From Mycolicibacterium sp. MU0050 (GTDB lineage: Bacteria > Actinomycetota > Actinomycetes > Mycobacteriales > Mycobacteriaceae), in NCBI RefSeq assembly GCF_963378085.1, contig NZ_OY726395.1:1612001-1676000 (forward strand): a stretch of 64,000 bases of DNA, written 5' to 3'. The position numbers and the translations under genes are program-made. Of the stretch, positions 1 through 8,803 are shown piece after piece (position 1 is the first letter of the stretch; every line of letters starts with the position of its first letter). The notes under the pieces are model-generated. The model was not told the origin of the DNA. It ran no database searches and saw only the letters and a program-made list of their open reading frames with translations.

Positions 1-371
1 TCGGGCAGCGGCGGCAACGGCGCCACCGCCCGGTCCCGCTCGGAGGTGCCGTTGGCGATCACCATGGCCACCACCAGACCGATCACCAGCAGCACTGCGC
101 CGCCGGCCAGCACCCACAGCCAGCGCGGCGAACGCGGGGGCTCCGGGGGTGGCGGGGGCGGCGCGTCGCCCGACGGCTGGTGCTGGGTCTGCGTCCAGTA
201 CGGCGGCAGCTCACGGGTCGCGTCCGGCGGCGGGGTGTAACTGGGGTAGCTGAACTGCCCCGCGTACGCAGGATCGGTGTACGGGGGATTCCGGTCACCC
301 AACGGCTCGGTCGGAGGTGACCAACCGGGCTGGTTCGGGTCGGACCCATAGGGTCGCCGGGGATCGCTCAT
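1..371 (-). CDS. Proline-rich single-pass membrane protein, C-terminus cut by window edge
   Basis: The gene runs off base 1, so only about 123 N-terminal residues are visible. Residues 1-80 are rich in Pro, Tyr, Gly and Asp, including a run of six prolines near residue 71, and are followed by one hydrophobic helix at about 84-106; the remainder would be outside the cell. The ATG at 371-369 has a GAGGTGG ribosome site just upstream, and a TAGCCT -10-like hexamer lies at 394-389. Position next to the TetR/accD1 locus matches Rv2507 of M. tuberculosis, a proline-rich membrane protein of unknown role. No enzymatic motif is seen in the visible part. Confidence 0.8.
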   Translation of the reverse strand, partial: MSDPRRPYGSDPNQPGWSPPTEPLGDRNPPYTDPAYAGQFSYPSYTPPPDATRELPPYWTQTQHQPSGDAPPPPPPEPPRSPRWLWVLAGGAVLLVIGLVVAMVIANGTSERDRAVAPLPPLP

Positions 372-506
372 GCCCACCTCATGAGTGCAGGCTACCCGCG
401 GGCCGGAAGTGCCGAGGATCGTGCCGGAATCCGTGAGTCGCGTCATCCCCCGTTTGCCGTGCGGCCGCCGCGGGTAGCGTGCGGATCAGACCGAGGACGA
501 GGAGTG

Positions 507-2399
507 ATGGCTGTGCGGGCGCAGGTACGCGCGATCTACGGCGCTTCGCTGTCCCCTGACGCCACCGCGTTCGCCAACATCGTCGACGACGGCGGTTATC
601 CCCGCGCGGTGCAGCGCTTCCTGCGCGGCTGGCGGGCCAGTTCCTCGCGCGACGTCGAACTTCCGGTCGAGGGCCCGGTCACCCGGGTCATCCACTCGCC
701 CGACGGGCACTGGCTGGCTTGCGAGGTCGCCCCCGACGGACGGGAGCGCACGCAGATCTGGGTGGTGACCACCGATCCCGACGACCGGGACGCGCGCCGC
801 ATCGACGCCTGGAGTACGCAGACCGACGACAGCAGCGAGGGCACCGCCGAGCTGATCGGATGGGACGGCACCCGGGTGTCGGCCATCCTGACCGGTGAGG
901 ACGGGGTCGGGCTGTCCTGCCTGATCGATCCCCGCACCGGTGCCCGGGAGGTGTTGGACCGGCGTTCCGCGGGCCGGCTGGTGGACTCCTGGGCGGGTTC
1001 GGCGCTGATCCGGGTGGGCCCGCGCGGCTATCGAGAGCTGTTGATGCTGCACGGAAACACCGAAATCGCCTTGCTCCCTTACGATCCGGGTTCCGTCACC
1101 GATGCCGGGGTGATCCTGGACGACCACATGCCGCGGCGGTTGCGGCACGGCGCCGACAGCGATGCCATGCAGCTGTATTACCCCGCCAAGGAGTACGGTC
1201 CGGACAGCACCGAGGGCTTCGTGCGCGCACTCATCCGCAGCGACAACGGCACCACGCACGCGCGGTTGCTCGAGGTGACCGTGACCGCCGACGGGGTGTC
1301 CTATCACGTGGTGGCCGAGCGGCCGGGCTTCGAACTCGACGAATTCGTCATCAGCGACGACCTCTCCACCGTGGCGCTGCTGTGGAACCTCTACGGCTGC
1401 AGCGAGTTACAGATCATGCGCTACACCGACCGGATGCTCAGCGACCCGATCCCGCTGCCTGGCCTGGTCGCCGGCGAGCTGTCCATCAGCGCGGGCGGGG
1501 CGATGGTGGCCCTGACCGTGCAGAGCCCCTCGCAGCCGCGCACGGTCGAACTCGTCGACACCCGCACCCTGGAGTGGGAGCCGGTGGACCGGGCGCCCAT
1601 GTCCGGCCCCGTCGGTACTACGCCCACGCTGGAAACCTTCGCCGCCCGAGACGGTCTGACCATCACCGGGTGGCGGTACGCGCCCCCGCCGGGGGTGCAC
1701 GACGCGGGGGCGTTCATCTACCTGCACGGCGGGCCGGAGGGGCAGTCCCGGCCCGACTACAACGAGATCTTCCCGCTGTTGTCGGACGCGGGGATCACCG
1801 TCTTCGCGCCGAACGTACGGGGCTCGGGGGGACTGGGCCGGGAGTTCATGCACGCCGACGATCGCGAGAAGCGGTTCGCCGCGATCGACGACGTCGCCGA
1901 CTGCGTCAAGTACCTGGTGTCGTGCGGCTATGCCGACCCGTCCCGGATCGCGTGCGGCGGGTGGTCCTACGGCGGCTATCTGACGTTGGCCGCGCTGACG
2001 TTCCACCCCGAGTTGTTCGCGGCCGGGGTGAGCATCTGCGGCATGAGCGATCTGAACAGTTTCTATCGCAACACCGAGGCGTGGATCGCCGCGGCGGCCT
2101 ATCCCAAATACGGGCATCCGGTCAGCGATTACGACTTGTTGGAGAGTCTTTCGCCGCTGCCGCGGGCCGACGCACTGATCGCGCCGCTGTTACTGATCCA
2201 CGGCGGAAACGACACCAATGTCCCGGTGAGTGAGTCCGAGCAGATGTACGAGGCTTTGCTGGAGCGCGGGCGAACCGTGCGGTATTTGCTGTTCGAGGAC
2301 GACGGCCACGAGATCGCCAAACGGGAGAACCGGGCGCGCATGGCCGACGAGGTGCGCAGCTGGCTGGGCATCGCCTTCTCCCGCCCGCCGGGCGCCTAG
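507..2399 (+). CDS. S9 family serine peptidase (acylaminoacyl/prolyl oligopeptidase type)
   Basis: The product is 630 residues, usual for a two-domain S9 peptidase: an N-terminal beta-propeller-like part (about 1-370) and a C-terminal alpha/beta-hydrolase domain. The catalytic triad is readable as Ser487 in GGWSYGGY, Asp569 in HGGNDTNVP and His601 in DDGHE. It should cut short peptides or N-acylated residues and has no signal peptide, so it is probably cytoplasmic. The reading frame is open from 381, but the ATG at 507 is preferred: a GAGGACGAGGAG stretch precedes it and a TAGCGT -10-like hexamer at 475-480 would give a short leader. The substrate is unknown. It is the only gene of the first 14 kb I do not recall at this place in M. 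tuberculosis. Confidence 0.88.
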   Translation: MAVRAQVRAIYGASLSPDATAFANIVDDGGYPRAVQRFLRGWRASSSRDVELPVEGPVTRVIHSPDGHWLACEVAPDGRERTQIWVVTTDPDDRDARRIDAWSTQTDDSSEGTAELIGWDGTRVSAILTGEDGVGLSCLIDPRTGAREVLDRRSAGRLVDSWAGSALIRVGPRGYRELLMLHGNTEIALLPYDPGSVTDAGVILDDHMPRRLRHGADSDAMQLYYPAKEYGPDSTEGFVRALIRSDNGTTHARLLEVTVTADGVSYHVVAERPGFELDEFVISDDLSTVALLWNLYGCSELQIMRYTDRMLSDPIPLPGLVAGELSISAGGAMVALTVQSPSQPRTVELVDTRTLEWEPVDRAPMSGPVGTTPTLETFAARDGLTITGWRYAPPPGVHDAGAFIYLHGGPEGQSRPDYNEIFPLLSDAGITVFAPNVRGSGGLGREFMHADDREKRFAAIDDVADCVKYLVSCGYADPSRIACGGWSYGGYLTLAALTFHPELFAAGVSICGMSDLNSFYRNTEAWIAAAAYPKYGHPVSDYDLLESLSPLPRADALIAPLLLIHGGNDTNVPVSESEQMYEALLERGRTVRYLLFEDDGHEIAKRENRARMADEVRSWLGIAFSRPPGA

Positions 2400-2425
2400 T
2401 CCAGCCGGTATGACGAAATTGTGAT

Positions 2426-2449
2426 GTTTGGAATATCAACGTCCGGGTA
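2426..2449 (+). promoter_or_regulatory. Candidate SigF-dependent promoter
   Basis: GTTT (2426-2429) and GGGTA (2445-2449) are separated by exactly 15 bases, fitting the mycobacterial SigF consensus GTTT-N15-17-GGGTA. It lies about 40 bases before the first of two tiny membrane-protein genes. SigF control is inferred from the motif alone. Confidence 0.55.
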
Positions 2450-2490
2450 AACCTCTGTCCGCCGGAGAGTCGAGCGAACGGAGGGTTCAC

Positions 2491-2691
2491 ATGCGAATAC
2501 TCACCGTTGTTGCAGTGGTATGGATGTTGATCGGAGCATTTGCGACCTTCCAGCGCGGGTATTTCGAGAACAGTGAAACCAATTGCGCCAGCGCGGGGAC
2601 CATTGCTTTGACGGTTCTCGCGGGGCCATTGAATTACGCCGGTGTCAATCCGAAAGTAGAGGGGTGCAGATTGCCGCAACCCAGCCCATAG
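2491..2691 (+). CDS. Small exported or membrane-anchored hypothetical protein
   Basis: A 66-residue protein with a hydrophobic N-terminal helix (about residues 3-19), a short polar part containing one Cys, a second hydrophobic stretch (about 37-50) and another Cys near the end. The two cysteines could form a disulphide outside the membrane. ATG 2491 is chosen over the upstream TTG at 2428 because an ACGGAGGG ribosome site lies just before it and because the upstream extension runs through the SigF-like promoter. The family is not recognised. It is probably co-transcribed with the next small gene 42 bases downstream. Confidence 0.6.
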   Translation: MRILTVVAVVWMLIGAFATFQRGYFENSETNCASAGTIALTVLAGPLNYAGVNPKVEGCRLPQPSP

Positions 2692-2733
2692 TCTTTTGAA
2701 TTTCGAGATCCGACTAATCGAACGGAGTCAACC

Positions 2734-2889
2734 ATGATTGTCCTGGGAATCATTCTGCTCATCCTCGGATATGTGCTGAGCATCAGCATCCTGACCACGA
2801 TCGGCATCATCCTGCTGGTGATCGGCGCCGTGCTGTGGATCCTCGGTGCCGTCGGTCGCCCGGTGGGCGGTCGAAAGTACTGGTATTAG
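2734..2889 (+). CDS. Tiny hydrophobic membrane protein (DUF6131-like)
   Basis: This 51-residue ORF is almost entirely hydrophobic: two helices, about residues 2-18 and 21-40, separated by Thr-Thr, then a short tail GRPVGGRKYWY. It resembles the small DUF6131 proteins common in mycobacteria, whose role is unknown. An ACGGAG ribosome site lies 8 bases before the ATG. Its stop codon overlaps the stop of the convergent TetR gene. It follows the SigF-like promoter, so a stress or stationary-phase membrane role is a reasonable guess, not shown by the sequence. Confidence 0.65.
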   Translation: MIVLGIILLILGYVLSISILTTIGIILLVIGAVLWILGAVGRPVGGRKYWY

Positions 2890-3515
2890 CCAGTAGCCAG
2901 CGCGGCGAGCGTCATCGCTCGCAGCACAGCCCGCGTGCGCAAGCCGGCCGGTTTCCCACCGGCCGGCTTTGTGCTGTACGGGGTCGAGTTCATCAGACCG
3001 AAGGCGGCGTGCGCCATCACCCGGGCCTCGTCCTCGTCGAGAGCGCCGTCGAGGTCGCGCAATACCCGCACCCAGATCTCGACGTACTGGCGCTGGCTGC
3101 GGCGCACCTGTCGCGCCGCGGCCGGCGGGAGGTGAATGAGGTCGCGGTCCTGGATTCGGATCAGGTCCGGCTCGCCGAGGGTGAAGTCGAGGTGAAAATC
3201 GACCAGTGCCGCCAGCGCGGCTCCGGCGTCACCGGCCGCGTCGTCGACCACCGCCCGGCCGCCCGCCAGCAGTCGGGTGCTGATCTCCACCAGCAACTCG
3301 ACCAGCAGCGCTTCCTTGTTGGGGAAGTGCCGGTAGATCGCCGGCCCGCTGACGTCGGCGGCCGCCCCGATGTCCTCGAGACGCACCGCCAGGAAGCCGC
3401 GCTCGGCGAACTGGCGCTCGGCGGCGGCCAGAAGCTGGGAGCGGCGGTCGGATTTCCGCCGGGAGCGCCGGTTGGTCACCGGTGCATCCGCATCCGATGC
3501 GGGGGGCACGGGCAT
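2886..3515 (-). CDS. bkaR: TetR-family repressor of the branched-chain acid operon (BkaR type)
   Basis: The 209-residue product has an N-terminal TetR helix-turn-helix (roughly residues 22-68) whose recognition helix region reads VSGPAIYRHFPNKEALL, followed by a ligand-binding helical domain. ATG 3515 is chosen because AGGAGG lies just upstream; the frame stays open to 3563 but that extension runs into the operator. The divergent neighbour is the accD1-bkdC operon, as for Rv2506 of M. tuberculosis, known as BkaR, a repressor of branched-chain amino-acid catabolism. The shared palindrome at 3542-3590 suggests it represses both itself and the operon. The inducing ligand, perhaps an acyl-CoA, is not evident from sequence. 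Confidence 0.8.
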   Translation of the reverse strand: MPVPPASDADAPVTNRRSRRKSDRRSQLLAAAERQFAERGFLAVRLEDIGAAADVSGPAIYRHFPNKEALLVELLVEISTRLLAGGRAVVDDAAGDAGAALAALVDFHLDFTLGEPDLIRIQDRDLIHLPPAAARQVRRSQRQYVEIWVRVLRDLDGALDEDEARVMAHAAFGLMNSTPYSTKPAGGKPAGLRTRAVLRAMTLAALATG

Positions 3516-3541
3516 CGGCCTCCTGGGGTGGGTCTGGACCT

Positions 3542-3590
3542 TTGAGTTAATGACGACTAACATACCACGAGTTAGTCGTCATTAACTCAA
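3542..3590. promoter_or_regulatory. Perfect inverted-repeat operator between TetR gene and accD1
   Basis: A 20-base arm (3542-3561) is repeated exactly in inverse orientation at 3571-3590 with 9 bases between. Each arm holds its own dyad GTTA-N8-TAAC, so two TetR dimers could bind. -10-like hexamers lie inside: TAACAT (3559-3564) toward accD1 and TATGTT on the minus strand toward the TetR gene, so bound repressor would block both promoters. Confidence 0.85.
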
Positions 3591-3593
3591 TTG

Positions 3594-5156
3594 ATGGGAC
3601 GCGCGATGGCACTTGCGACCTCGAACCGCGACGAGCATCTGGCTCTGGTCGCGCAGCTGCGATCAAAGCTCGCCGCCGTGGCGTTGGGCGGTTCCGAGCG
3701 CGCCCGGCAGCGACATGTCGAGCGGGGCAAGCTGCTGCCGCGCGAGCGCGTGGACGGCCTGTTGGATCCCGGCAGCCCGCTGCTGGAGGTCGCGCCGCTG
3801 GCGGCCGACGGCATGTACGACGACGAGTCGCCGGGGGCGGGCATGATCGCCGGGGTCGGCCGCGTCTCGGGCCGGGAATGCATGATCGTGGCCAACGACG
3901 CCACCGTGAAAGGCGGCACCTACTACCCGATCACGGTCAAGAAGCATCTGCGGGCCCAGGAGATCGCCCTGGAGAACCGGCTGCCGTGCATCTACCTCGT
4001 CGACTCCGGCGGGGCCTTCCTGCCCCGGCAGGACGAGGTGTTCCCGGACCGTGAGCATTTCGGCCGCATCTTCTACAACCAGGCGACCATGAGCGCCGCC
4101 GGCATCGCGCAGATCGCAGCGGTGCTCGGCTCGTGTACCGCCGGCGGCGCCTACGTTCCCGCGATGAGCGACGAGGCCGTCATCGTCCGCAACCAGGGCA
4201 CCATCTTCCTCGGCGGTCCGCCGCTGGTGAAGGCCGCGACCGGGGAAGTGGTCAGTGCCGAGGACCTCGGCGGCGGCGACCTGCATTCCAAGGTCTCCGG
4301 GGTCACCGACCACCTGGCGCACGACGACCGCGACGCGCTGCGCATCGTCCGGCGCATCGTCTCCACGCTCGGCCCGGTCTCCGCGCCGCCCTGGGAGGTG
4401 CGGCCCACCGTGGCGCCGATCGCCGACCAGAACGAGCTCTACGACGTGGTCCCGGTCGACTCCCGGGTGCCCTACGACGTACGCGAAGTCATCACCCGCA
4501 TCGTCGACGGCGGCGAATTCAGCGAGTTCAAGGCCGAATACGGCACCACCCTGGTCACCGGCTTCGCCCACATCCACGGCCATCCCGTCGGCATCGTCGC
4601 CAACAACGGCGTGCTGTTCGGCGAATCGGCGCTCAAGGGAGCGCATTTCATCGAACTGTGCGACAAGCGCCTGATCCCGCTGGTGTTCCTGCAGAACATC
4701 GCCGGCTTCATGGTGGGGCGCGACTACGAGGCCGGCGGTATCGCCAAGCACGGCGCCAAGATGGTCACCGCCGTGGCCTGCGCGCGGGTGCCCAAGCTCA
4801 CCATGGTCATCGGCGGCTCCTACGGCGCCGGCAATTACTCGATGTGCGGTCGGGCCTACTCGCCGCGCTTTTTGTGGATGTGGCCCAACGCGCGGATCTC
4901 GGTGATGGGCGGCGAGCAAGCCGCCTCGGTGCTGGCCACCGTGCGCGGCGACATGAGCGCCGAGGAGGAGGAAGCGTTCAAGGCGCCCATCCGCGAGCAG
5001 TACGAGCACCAGGGCAACCCCTACTACTCCACCGCCCGCCTGTGGGACGACGGGGTCATCGACCCTGCCGACACCAGAACCGTTCTTGGCCTTGCCCTTT
5101 CAGCTGTCGGTAACGCACCGGTCGAACCGGTGTCCTACGGCGTGTTCCGGATGTGA
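3594..5156 (+). CDS. accD1: Acyl-CoA carboxylase carboxyltransferase (beta) subunit AccD1
   Basis: About 520 residues, the usual length for the carboxyltransferase partner of a biotin-dependent acyl-CoA carboxylase. It contains both crotonase-like halves, with oxyanion-type glycine-rich segments such as [16 protein letters not shown] and [15 protein letters not shown]. With AccA1 it should carboxylate 3-methylcrotonyl-CoA in leucine breakdown; the M. tuberculosis AccA1-AccD1 pair is reported as a methylcrotonyl-CoA carboxylase. The start is uncertain between ATG 3594, four bases after the operator, and ATG 3606; neither has a strong ribosome site, so a leaderless or short-leader start is possible. 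It heads an eight-gene operon. Confidence 0.92.
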   Translation: MGRAMALATSNRDEHLALVAQLRSKLAAVALGGSERARQRHVERGKLLPRERVDGLLDPGSPLLEVAPLAADGMYDDESPGAGMIAGVGRVSGRECMIVANDATVKGGTYYPITVKKHLRAQEIALENRLPCIYLVDSGGAFLPRQDEVFPDREHFGRIFYNQATMSAAGIAQIAAVLGSCTAGGAYVPAMSDEAVIVRNQGTIFLGGPPLVKAATGEVVSAEDLGGGDLHSKVSGVTDHLAHDDRDALRIVRRIVSTLGPVSAPPWEVRPTVAPIADQNELYDVVPVDSRVPYDVREVITRIVDGGEFSEFKAEYGTTLVTGFAHIHGHPVGIVANNGVLFGESALKGAHFIELCDKRLIPLVFLQNIAGFMVGRDYEAGGIAKHGAKMVTAVACARVPKLTMVIGGSYGAGNYSMCGRAYSPRFLWMWPNARISVMGGEQAASVLATVRGDMSAEEEEAFKAPIREQYEHQGNPYYSTARLWDDGVIDPADTRTVLGLALSAVGNAPVEPVSYGVFRM

Positions 5157-5164
5157 GAACCGAT

Positions 5165-7159
5165 ATGTCCTTTGACACCGTTCTGATTGCCAACCGCGGC
5201 GAGATCGCCGTGCGCGTCATCCGCACCCTCAAGCGGATGGGCATCCGCACCGTGGCCGTCTTCAGCGAGGCCGACGCGCAGGCGCGGCACGTCGCCGAGG
5301 CCGACACCGCGGTCCTGATCGGCCCCGCGCCGGCCCGGCAGAGCTACCTCGACATCGAGAAGGTGGTCGACGCCGCGGTGCGCACCGGAGCCCAGGCCGT
5401 CCACCCGGGTTACGGATTCCTCTCCGAGAACGCCGAATTCGCGGCCGCCCTGCAACGGGCCGGCATCGTGTTCATCGGGCCGCCGGCCGACGCCATCGCC
5501 ACCATGGGTGACAAGATCACCGCCAAGGCGACGGTGTCCCGGTTCGACGTGCCGGTGGTCCCCGGCATCGCCCGGCCCGGTCTCACCGATGCCGAACTGC
5601 TCGCCGCCGCCGAGGACATCGGCTACCCCGTGCTGGTCAAGCCCTCGGCCGGTGGCGGCGGCAAGGGCATGCGGATGGTGGCGGACCCCGCGGAGTTGCC
5701 CGCTGCCCTGGTCAGCGCCCGCCGCGAGTCGGCGGCCGCCTTCGGCGACGACACGCTGTTCATGGAGCGGTTCGTGCTGCGCCCCAGGCACATCGAGGTC
5801 CAGGTGCTCGCCGACGCCCACGGCAACGTGATCCACCTCGGCGAGCGGGAGTGCAGCCTGCAGCGGCGCCACCAGAAGGTGATCGAGGAAGCGCCCTCCC
5901 CGCTGCTGGACGCGCAGACCCGGGCCCGGATCGGCGCCGCGGCGTGCGACACCGCCCGCAGCGTCGACTACCGCGGCGCGGGTACCGTCGAGTTCATCGT
6001 CTCGGCCGACAAACCCGACGAATTCTTCTTCATGGAAATGAACACCCGCCTTCAGGTCGAGCACCCGGTCACCGAACTGGTGACGGGCTGGGACCTGGTG
6101 GAGTGGCAGGTCCGCATCGCCGCCGGCGAACAGTTGCCGGTCGGCCAGGACGGCATCGAGATGCGCGGGCACGCCGTCGAGGCCCGGGTCTACGCCGAGG
6201 ACGCCGCCCGCGGCTTCCTGCCGACCGGCGGGCCCGTCCTGGCGCTGGCCGAACCGGAGTCCGTGGGCGTGCGGATCGACTCCGGCCTGCGGGCCGGCGC
6301 GGTCGTCGGCAGCGACTACGACCCGATGCTGGCCAAGGTGATCGCCCACGGACCCGACCGGGACGCGGCGCTGGCCGGCCTCGACCGCGCGTTGACGCAG
6401 ACCGCGGTGCTGGGTGTCGTCACCAACATCGACTTCCTGCGGTTCCTGCTGGCCGACCCCGACGTGGCCGCCGGCCGACTCGACACCGGACTGCTGGACC
6501 GCCGCGTCGGTGATTACCACGCGCCGGTGACCGACGATCGGGAGCTGATCGCGGCGGCGGCCTACCGCTGGCTGCAGCGCTGGGCCCAGGGCGCGGACTC
6601 GCTGTGGAGCGTGCCCTCGGGGTGGCGAATGGGAGAAGCGGCGGCCACCGTGCTGCGACTGCGCTCCGGGGACCGCACCGACCACGTGGCGATCACCGGC
6701 ACCCCCGACGCCGCCACCGCCGTCGTCGTCGAACAGGGGGAGCGGCGCACGCTGCACGCCGCCCTCGAGGCCGACGTGTTGACCGTGGTGCTCGACGGGC
6801 TGCGCACGCAGTACCGGGTGGCCGAGTCCGACCACCAGATCTGGCTGGCCGGCCCGGCCGGGGTGATGATGGCCGAGGAGGTCCGCGAGGCGCCGGTGCG
6901 TCCCGACGACGAGCACAGCGGGGACGCCGAACTCGTCAGCCCCATGCCGGGTGCGGTGGTGGCGGTCAACGCGGCCGACGGCGATCAGGTCAGCGCGGGT
7001 GCGGTGGTGGTCGCGGTGGAGGCCATGAAGATGGAGCACTCGTTGAGCGCACCGGTGGACGGTGTGGTGGAAATTCTTGTCGCCGTGGGCGATCAGGTGA
7101 AGGTGGGTCAGCCGCTGGCCCGCATCACCGCAACTCAGAAGGAAGCAACAAATGACTGA
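5165..7159 (+). CDS. accA1: Biotin carboxylase/biotin carrier (alpha) subunit AccA1
   Basis: A 664-residue protein beginning with the biotin-carboxylase signature [14 protein letters not shown]. An ATP-grasp domain with [11 protein letters not shown] follows, then the carboxylase C-domain with [14 protein letters not shown], and a C-terminal biotinyl domain with EAMKMEHS, where Lys622 should carry biotin. It carboxylates biotin with ATP and bicarbonate and passes the carboxyl group to AccD1, most likely for 3-methylcrotonyl-CoA. A GTG at 5153 overlapping the accD1 stop is also in frame; ATG 5165 is preferred because it starts at the family's usual N-terminus. It overlaps fadE19 by 8 bases. 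Confidence 0.93.
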   Translation: MSFDTVLIANRGEIAVRVIRTLKRMGIRTVAVFSEADAQARHVAEADTAVLIGPAPARQSYLDIEKVVDAAVRTGAQAVHPGYGFLSENAEFAAALQRAGIVFIGPPADAIATMGDKITAKATVSRFDVPVVPGIARPGLTDAELLAAAEDIGYPVLVKPSAGGGGKGMRMVADPAELPAALVSARRESAAAFGDDTLFMERFVLRPRHIEVQVLADAHGNVIHLGERECSLQRRHQKVIEEAPSPLLDAQTRARIGAAACDTARSVDYRGAGTVEFIVSADKPDEFFFMEMNTRLQVEHPVTELVTGWDLVEWQVRIAAGEQLPVGQDGIEMRGHAVEARVYAEDAARGFLPTGGPVLALAEPESVGVRIDSGLRAGAVVGSDYDPMLAKVIAHGPDRDAALAGLDRALTQTAVLGVVTNIDFLRFLLADPDVAAGRLDTGLLDRRVGDYHAPVTDDRELIAAAAYRWLQRWAQGADSLWSVPSGWRMGEAAATVLRLRSGDRTDHVAITGTPDAATAVVVEQGERRTLHAALEADVLTVVLDGLRTQYRVAESDHQIWLAGPAGVMMAEEVREAPVRPDDEHSGDAELVSPMPGAVVAVNAADGDQVSAGAVVVAVEAMKMEHSLSAPVDGVVEILVAVGDQVKVGQPLARITATQKEATND

Positions 7160-8312
7160 TTACCTGTCGACCGGCAACCTGCCCGACGACTACGCCGAAC
7201 TGGCCAAGACCGTGCGCGACTTCGCCCAGAACGTCGTCGCGCCGGTGGCCGCCAAACACGATGCCGAACACAGCTTCCCGTACGAAGTGGTGGCCGGGAT
7301 GGCCAACATGGGGTTGTTCGGCCTGCCGTTCCCGGAGGAGTACGGGGGCATGGGTGGCGACTACTTCGCGCTGTGCCTGGCGCTGGAGGAACTCGGCAAG
7401 GTCGACCAGAGCGTCGCGATCACCCTGGAGGCGGGCGTGTCGCTCGGCGCGATGCCCGTCTACCGGTTCGGCACCGAGGAACAGAAACAGGCCTGGCTGC
7501 CGCAGCTGACCAGCGGGCAGGCGCTCGGCGCGTTCGGGCTGACCGAGGCCGGCGGCGGCAGCGACGCCGGCGCCACCAAGACCACCGCGCGTCTCGACGA
7601 CGGGCACTGGGTGATCAACGGCTCCAAGCAGTTCATCACCAACTCCGGCACCGACATCACCAAGCTGGTCACCGTCACGGCGGTCACCGGCGGCACCCCG
7701 GACAAGCCCGAGATCAGCTCGATCCTGGTTCCGGTGCCCACCGCGGGCTTCACCGCCGAACCCGCCTACAACAAGGTCGGCTGGAACGCCTCGGACACCC
7801 ACCCGCTGAGCTTCGACGACGTTCGGGTGCCCGAGGAGAACCTGCTCGGCGAGCGGGGCCGCGGCTATGCGAACTTCCTGCGCATCCTCGACGAGGGGCG
7901 CATCGCGATCGCGGCGCTGTCGGTCGGTGCGGCGCAGGGCTGCGTGGACGAGAGCGTCAAGTACGCCAAGGAACGCTCGGCGTTCGGGCAGCCCATCGCC
8001 AACTATCAGGCCATCGAGTTCAAGCTGGCCCGGATGGAGGCGCGCGCTCACGCCGCCCGCACCGCCTACTACGACGCAGCCGCGCTGATGCTCGCGGGCA
8101 AGCCGTTCAAGAAGGAGGCCGCGGTGGCCAAGATGGTGGCCAGCGAGGCTGCGATGGACAACGCGCGCGACGCCACGCAGATCCACGGTGGCTACGGATT
8201 CATGAACGAGTACGCGGTCGCGCGGCACTACCGCGACAGCAAGATCCTGGAGATCGGCGAGGGGACAACCGAAGTGCAGCTGATGATCATCGCGCGACAG
8301 ATGGGAATCTGA
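7152..8312 (+). CDS. fadE19: Acyl-CoA dehydrogenase FadE19 (likely isovaleryl-CoA type)
   Basis: The 386-residue protein has the full acyl-CoA dehydrogenase layout: an N-terminal helical domain, the FAD-binding middle part with [14 protein letters not shown], and the C-terminal helical part with [12 protein letters not shown] and [10 protein letters not shown]. It should oxidise a short branched acyl-CoA to the 2-enoyl-CoA, feeding electrons to electron-transfer flavoprotein. Lying between methylcrotonyl-CoA carboxylase and the MaoC/CitE genes, isovaleryl-CoA dehydrogenase is the most fitting activity. That substrate is inferred from operon context. The start ATG lies inside the end of accA1, consistent with translational coupling. 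Confidence 0.92.
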   Translation: MTDYLSTGNLPDDYAELAKTVRDFAQNVVAPVAAKHDAEHSFPYEVVAGMANMGLFGLPFPEEYGGMGGDYFALCLALEELGKVDQSVAITLEAGVSLGAMPVYRFGTEEQKQAWLPQLTSGQALGAFGLTEAGGGSDAGATKTTARLDDGHWVINGSKQFITNSGTDITKLVTVTAVTGGTPDKPEISSILVPVPTAGFTAEPAYNKVGWNASDTHPLSFDDVRVPEENLLGERGRGYANFLRILDEGRIAIAALSVGAAQGCVDESVKYAKERSAFGQPIANYQAIEFKLARMEARAHAARTAYYDAAALMLAGKPFKKEAAVAKMVASEAAMDNARDATQIHGGYGFMNEYAVARHYRDSKILEIGEGTTEVQLMIIARQMGI

Positions 8313-8314
8313 GA

Positions 8315-8803
8315 ATGACGGAGCCGGAGAAGGTCGTCCACCAGCGCGGCCTGTGGTACGAGGAGTTCGAGATCGGCGTGCGGTACGTGCACGCGCCCGG
8401 CCGGACCATCACCGAGGCCGACAACGTGCTGTTCACCACGCTGACGATGAACACCCAGGCGCTGCACCTCGACGCCGCGTTCTCCGACGCGCTGCCGCCG
8501 TTCAACCAGCGCCTGGTGAACTCGATGTTCACGCTGTCGACGCTGGTGGGCCTGTCGGTCACCCAGCTGACCCAGGGCACCATCGTCGGCAACCTCGGCT
8601 TCTCCGACATCGCCTTTCCGAAGCCGCTGTTCCACGGCGATACCCTGTACGCCGAGACCGTCGTCACCGACAAGCGGGAGTCCAAGAGTCGACCCGGGGA
8701 GGGCATCGTCACCTTCGCCCACACCGCCCGCAACCAGCACGGTGATGTGGTGGCCACGGCCTCGCGAAAGACCATGGTGCGCAAGAAACCTCAGGAGGAC
8801 TAG
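8315..8803 (+). CDS. MaoC-like hotdog enoyl-CoA hydratase (Rv2499c type)
   Basis: A 162-residue single hotdog-fold protein of the MaoC dehydratase family; the first part, GRTITEADNVLFTTLTMN, matches the family's characteristic opening. MaoC hydratases give R-configured 3-hydroxyacyl-CoA. In this operon the natural substrate would be 3-methylglutaconyl-CoA, giving (R)-HMG-CoA for the following CitE lyase; this is inference. It starts 2 bases after fadE19 and its TAG overlaps the GTG of citE. M. tuberculosis Rv2499c occupies the same position. Confidence 0.85.
   Translation: MTEPEKVVHQRGLWYEEFEIGVRYVHAPGRTITEADNVLFTTLTMNTQALHLDAAFSDALPPFNQRLVNSMFTLSTLVGLSVTQLTQGTIVGNLGFSDIAFPKPLFHGDTLYAETVVTDKRESKSRPGEGIVTFAHTARNQHGDVVATASRKTMVRKKPQED

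Noticed and set aside
3516..3563. Longer TetR start 16 codons upstream
   Set aside because: It would place coding sequence inside the operator and has no ribosome site, while the ATG at 3515 has AGGAGG.
5135..7039. 634-codon open frame antisense to accA1
   Set aside because: It mirrors accA1 codon structure, has a His/Asp/Gly/Val-rich low-complexity product and no family motifs; it is a high-GC shadow.
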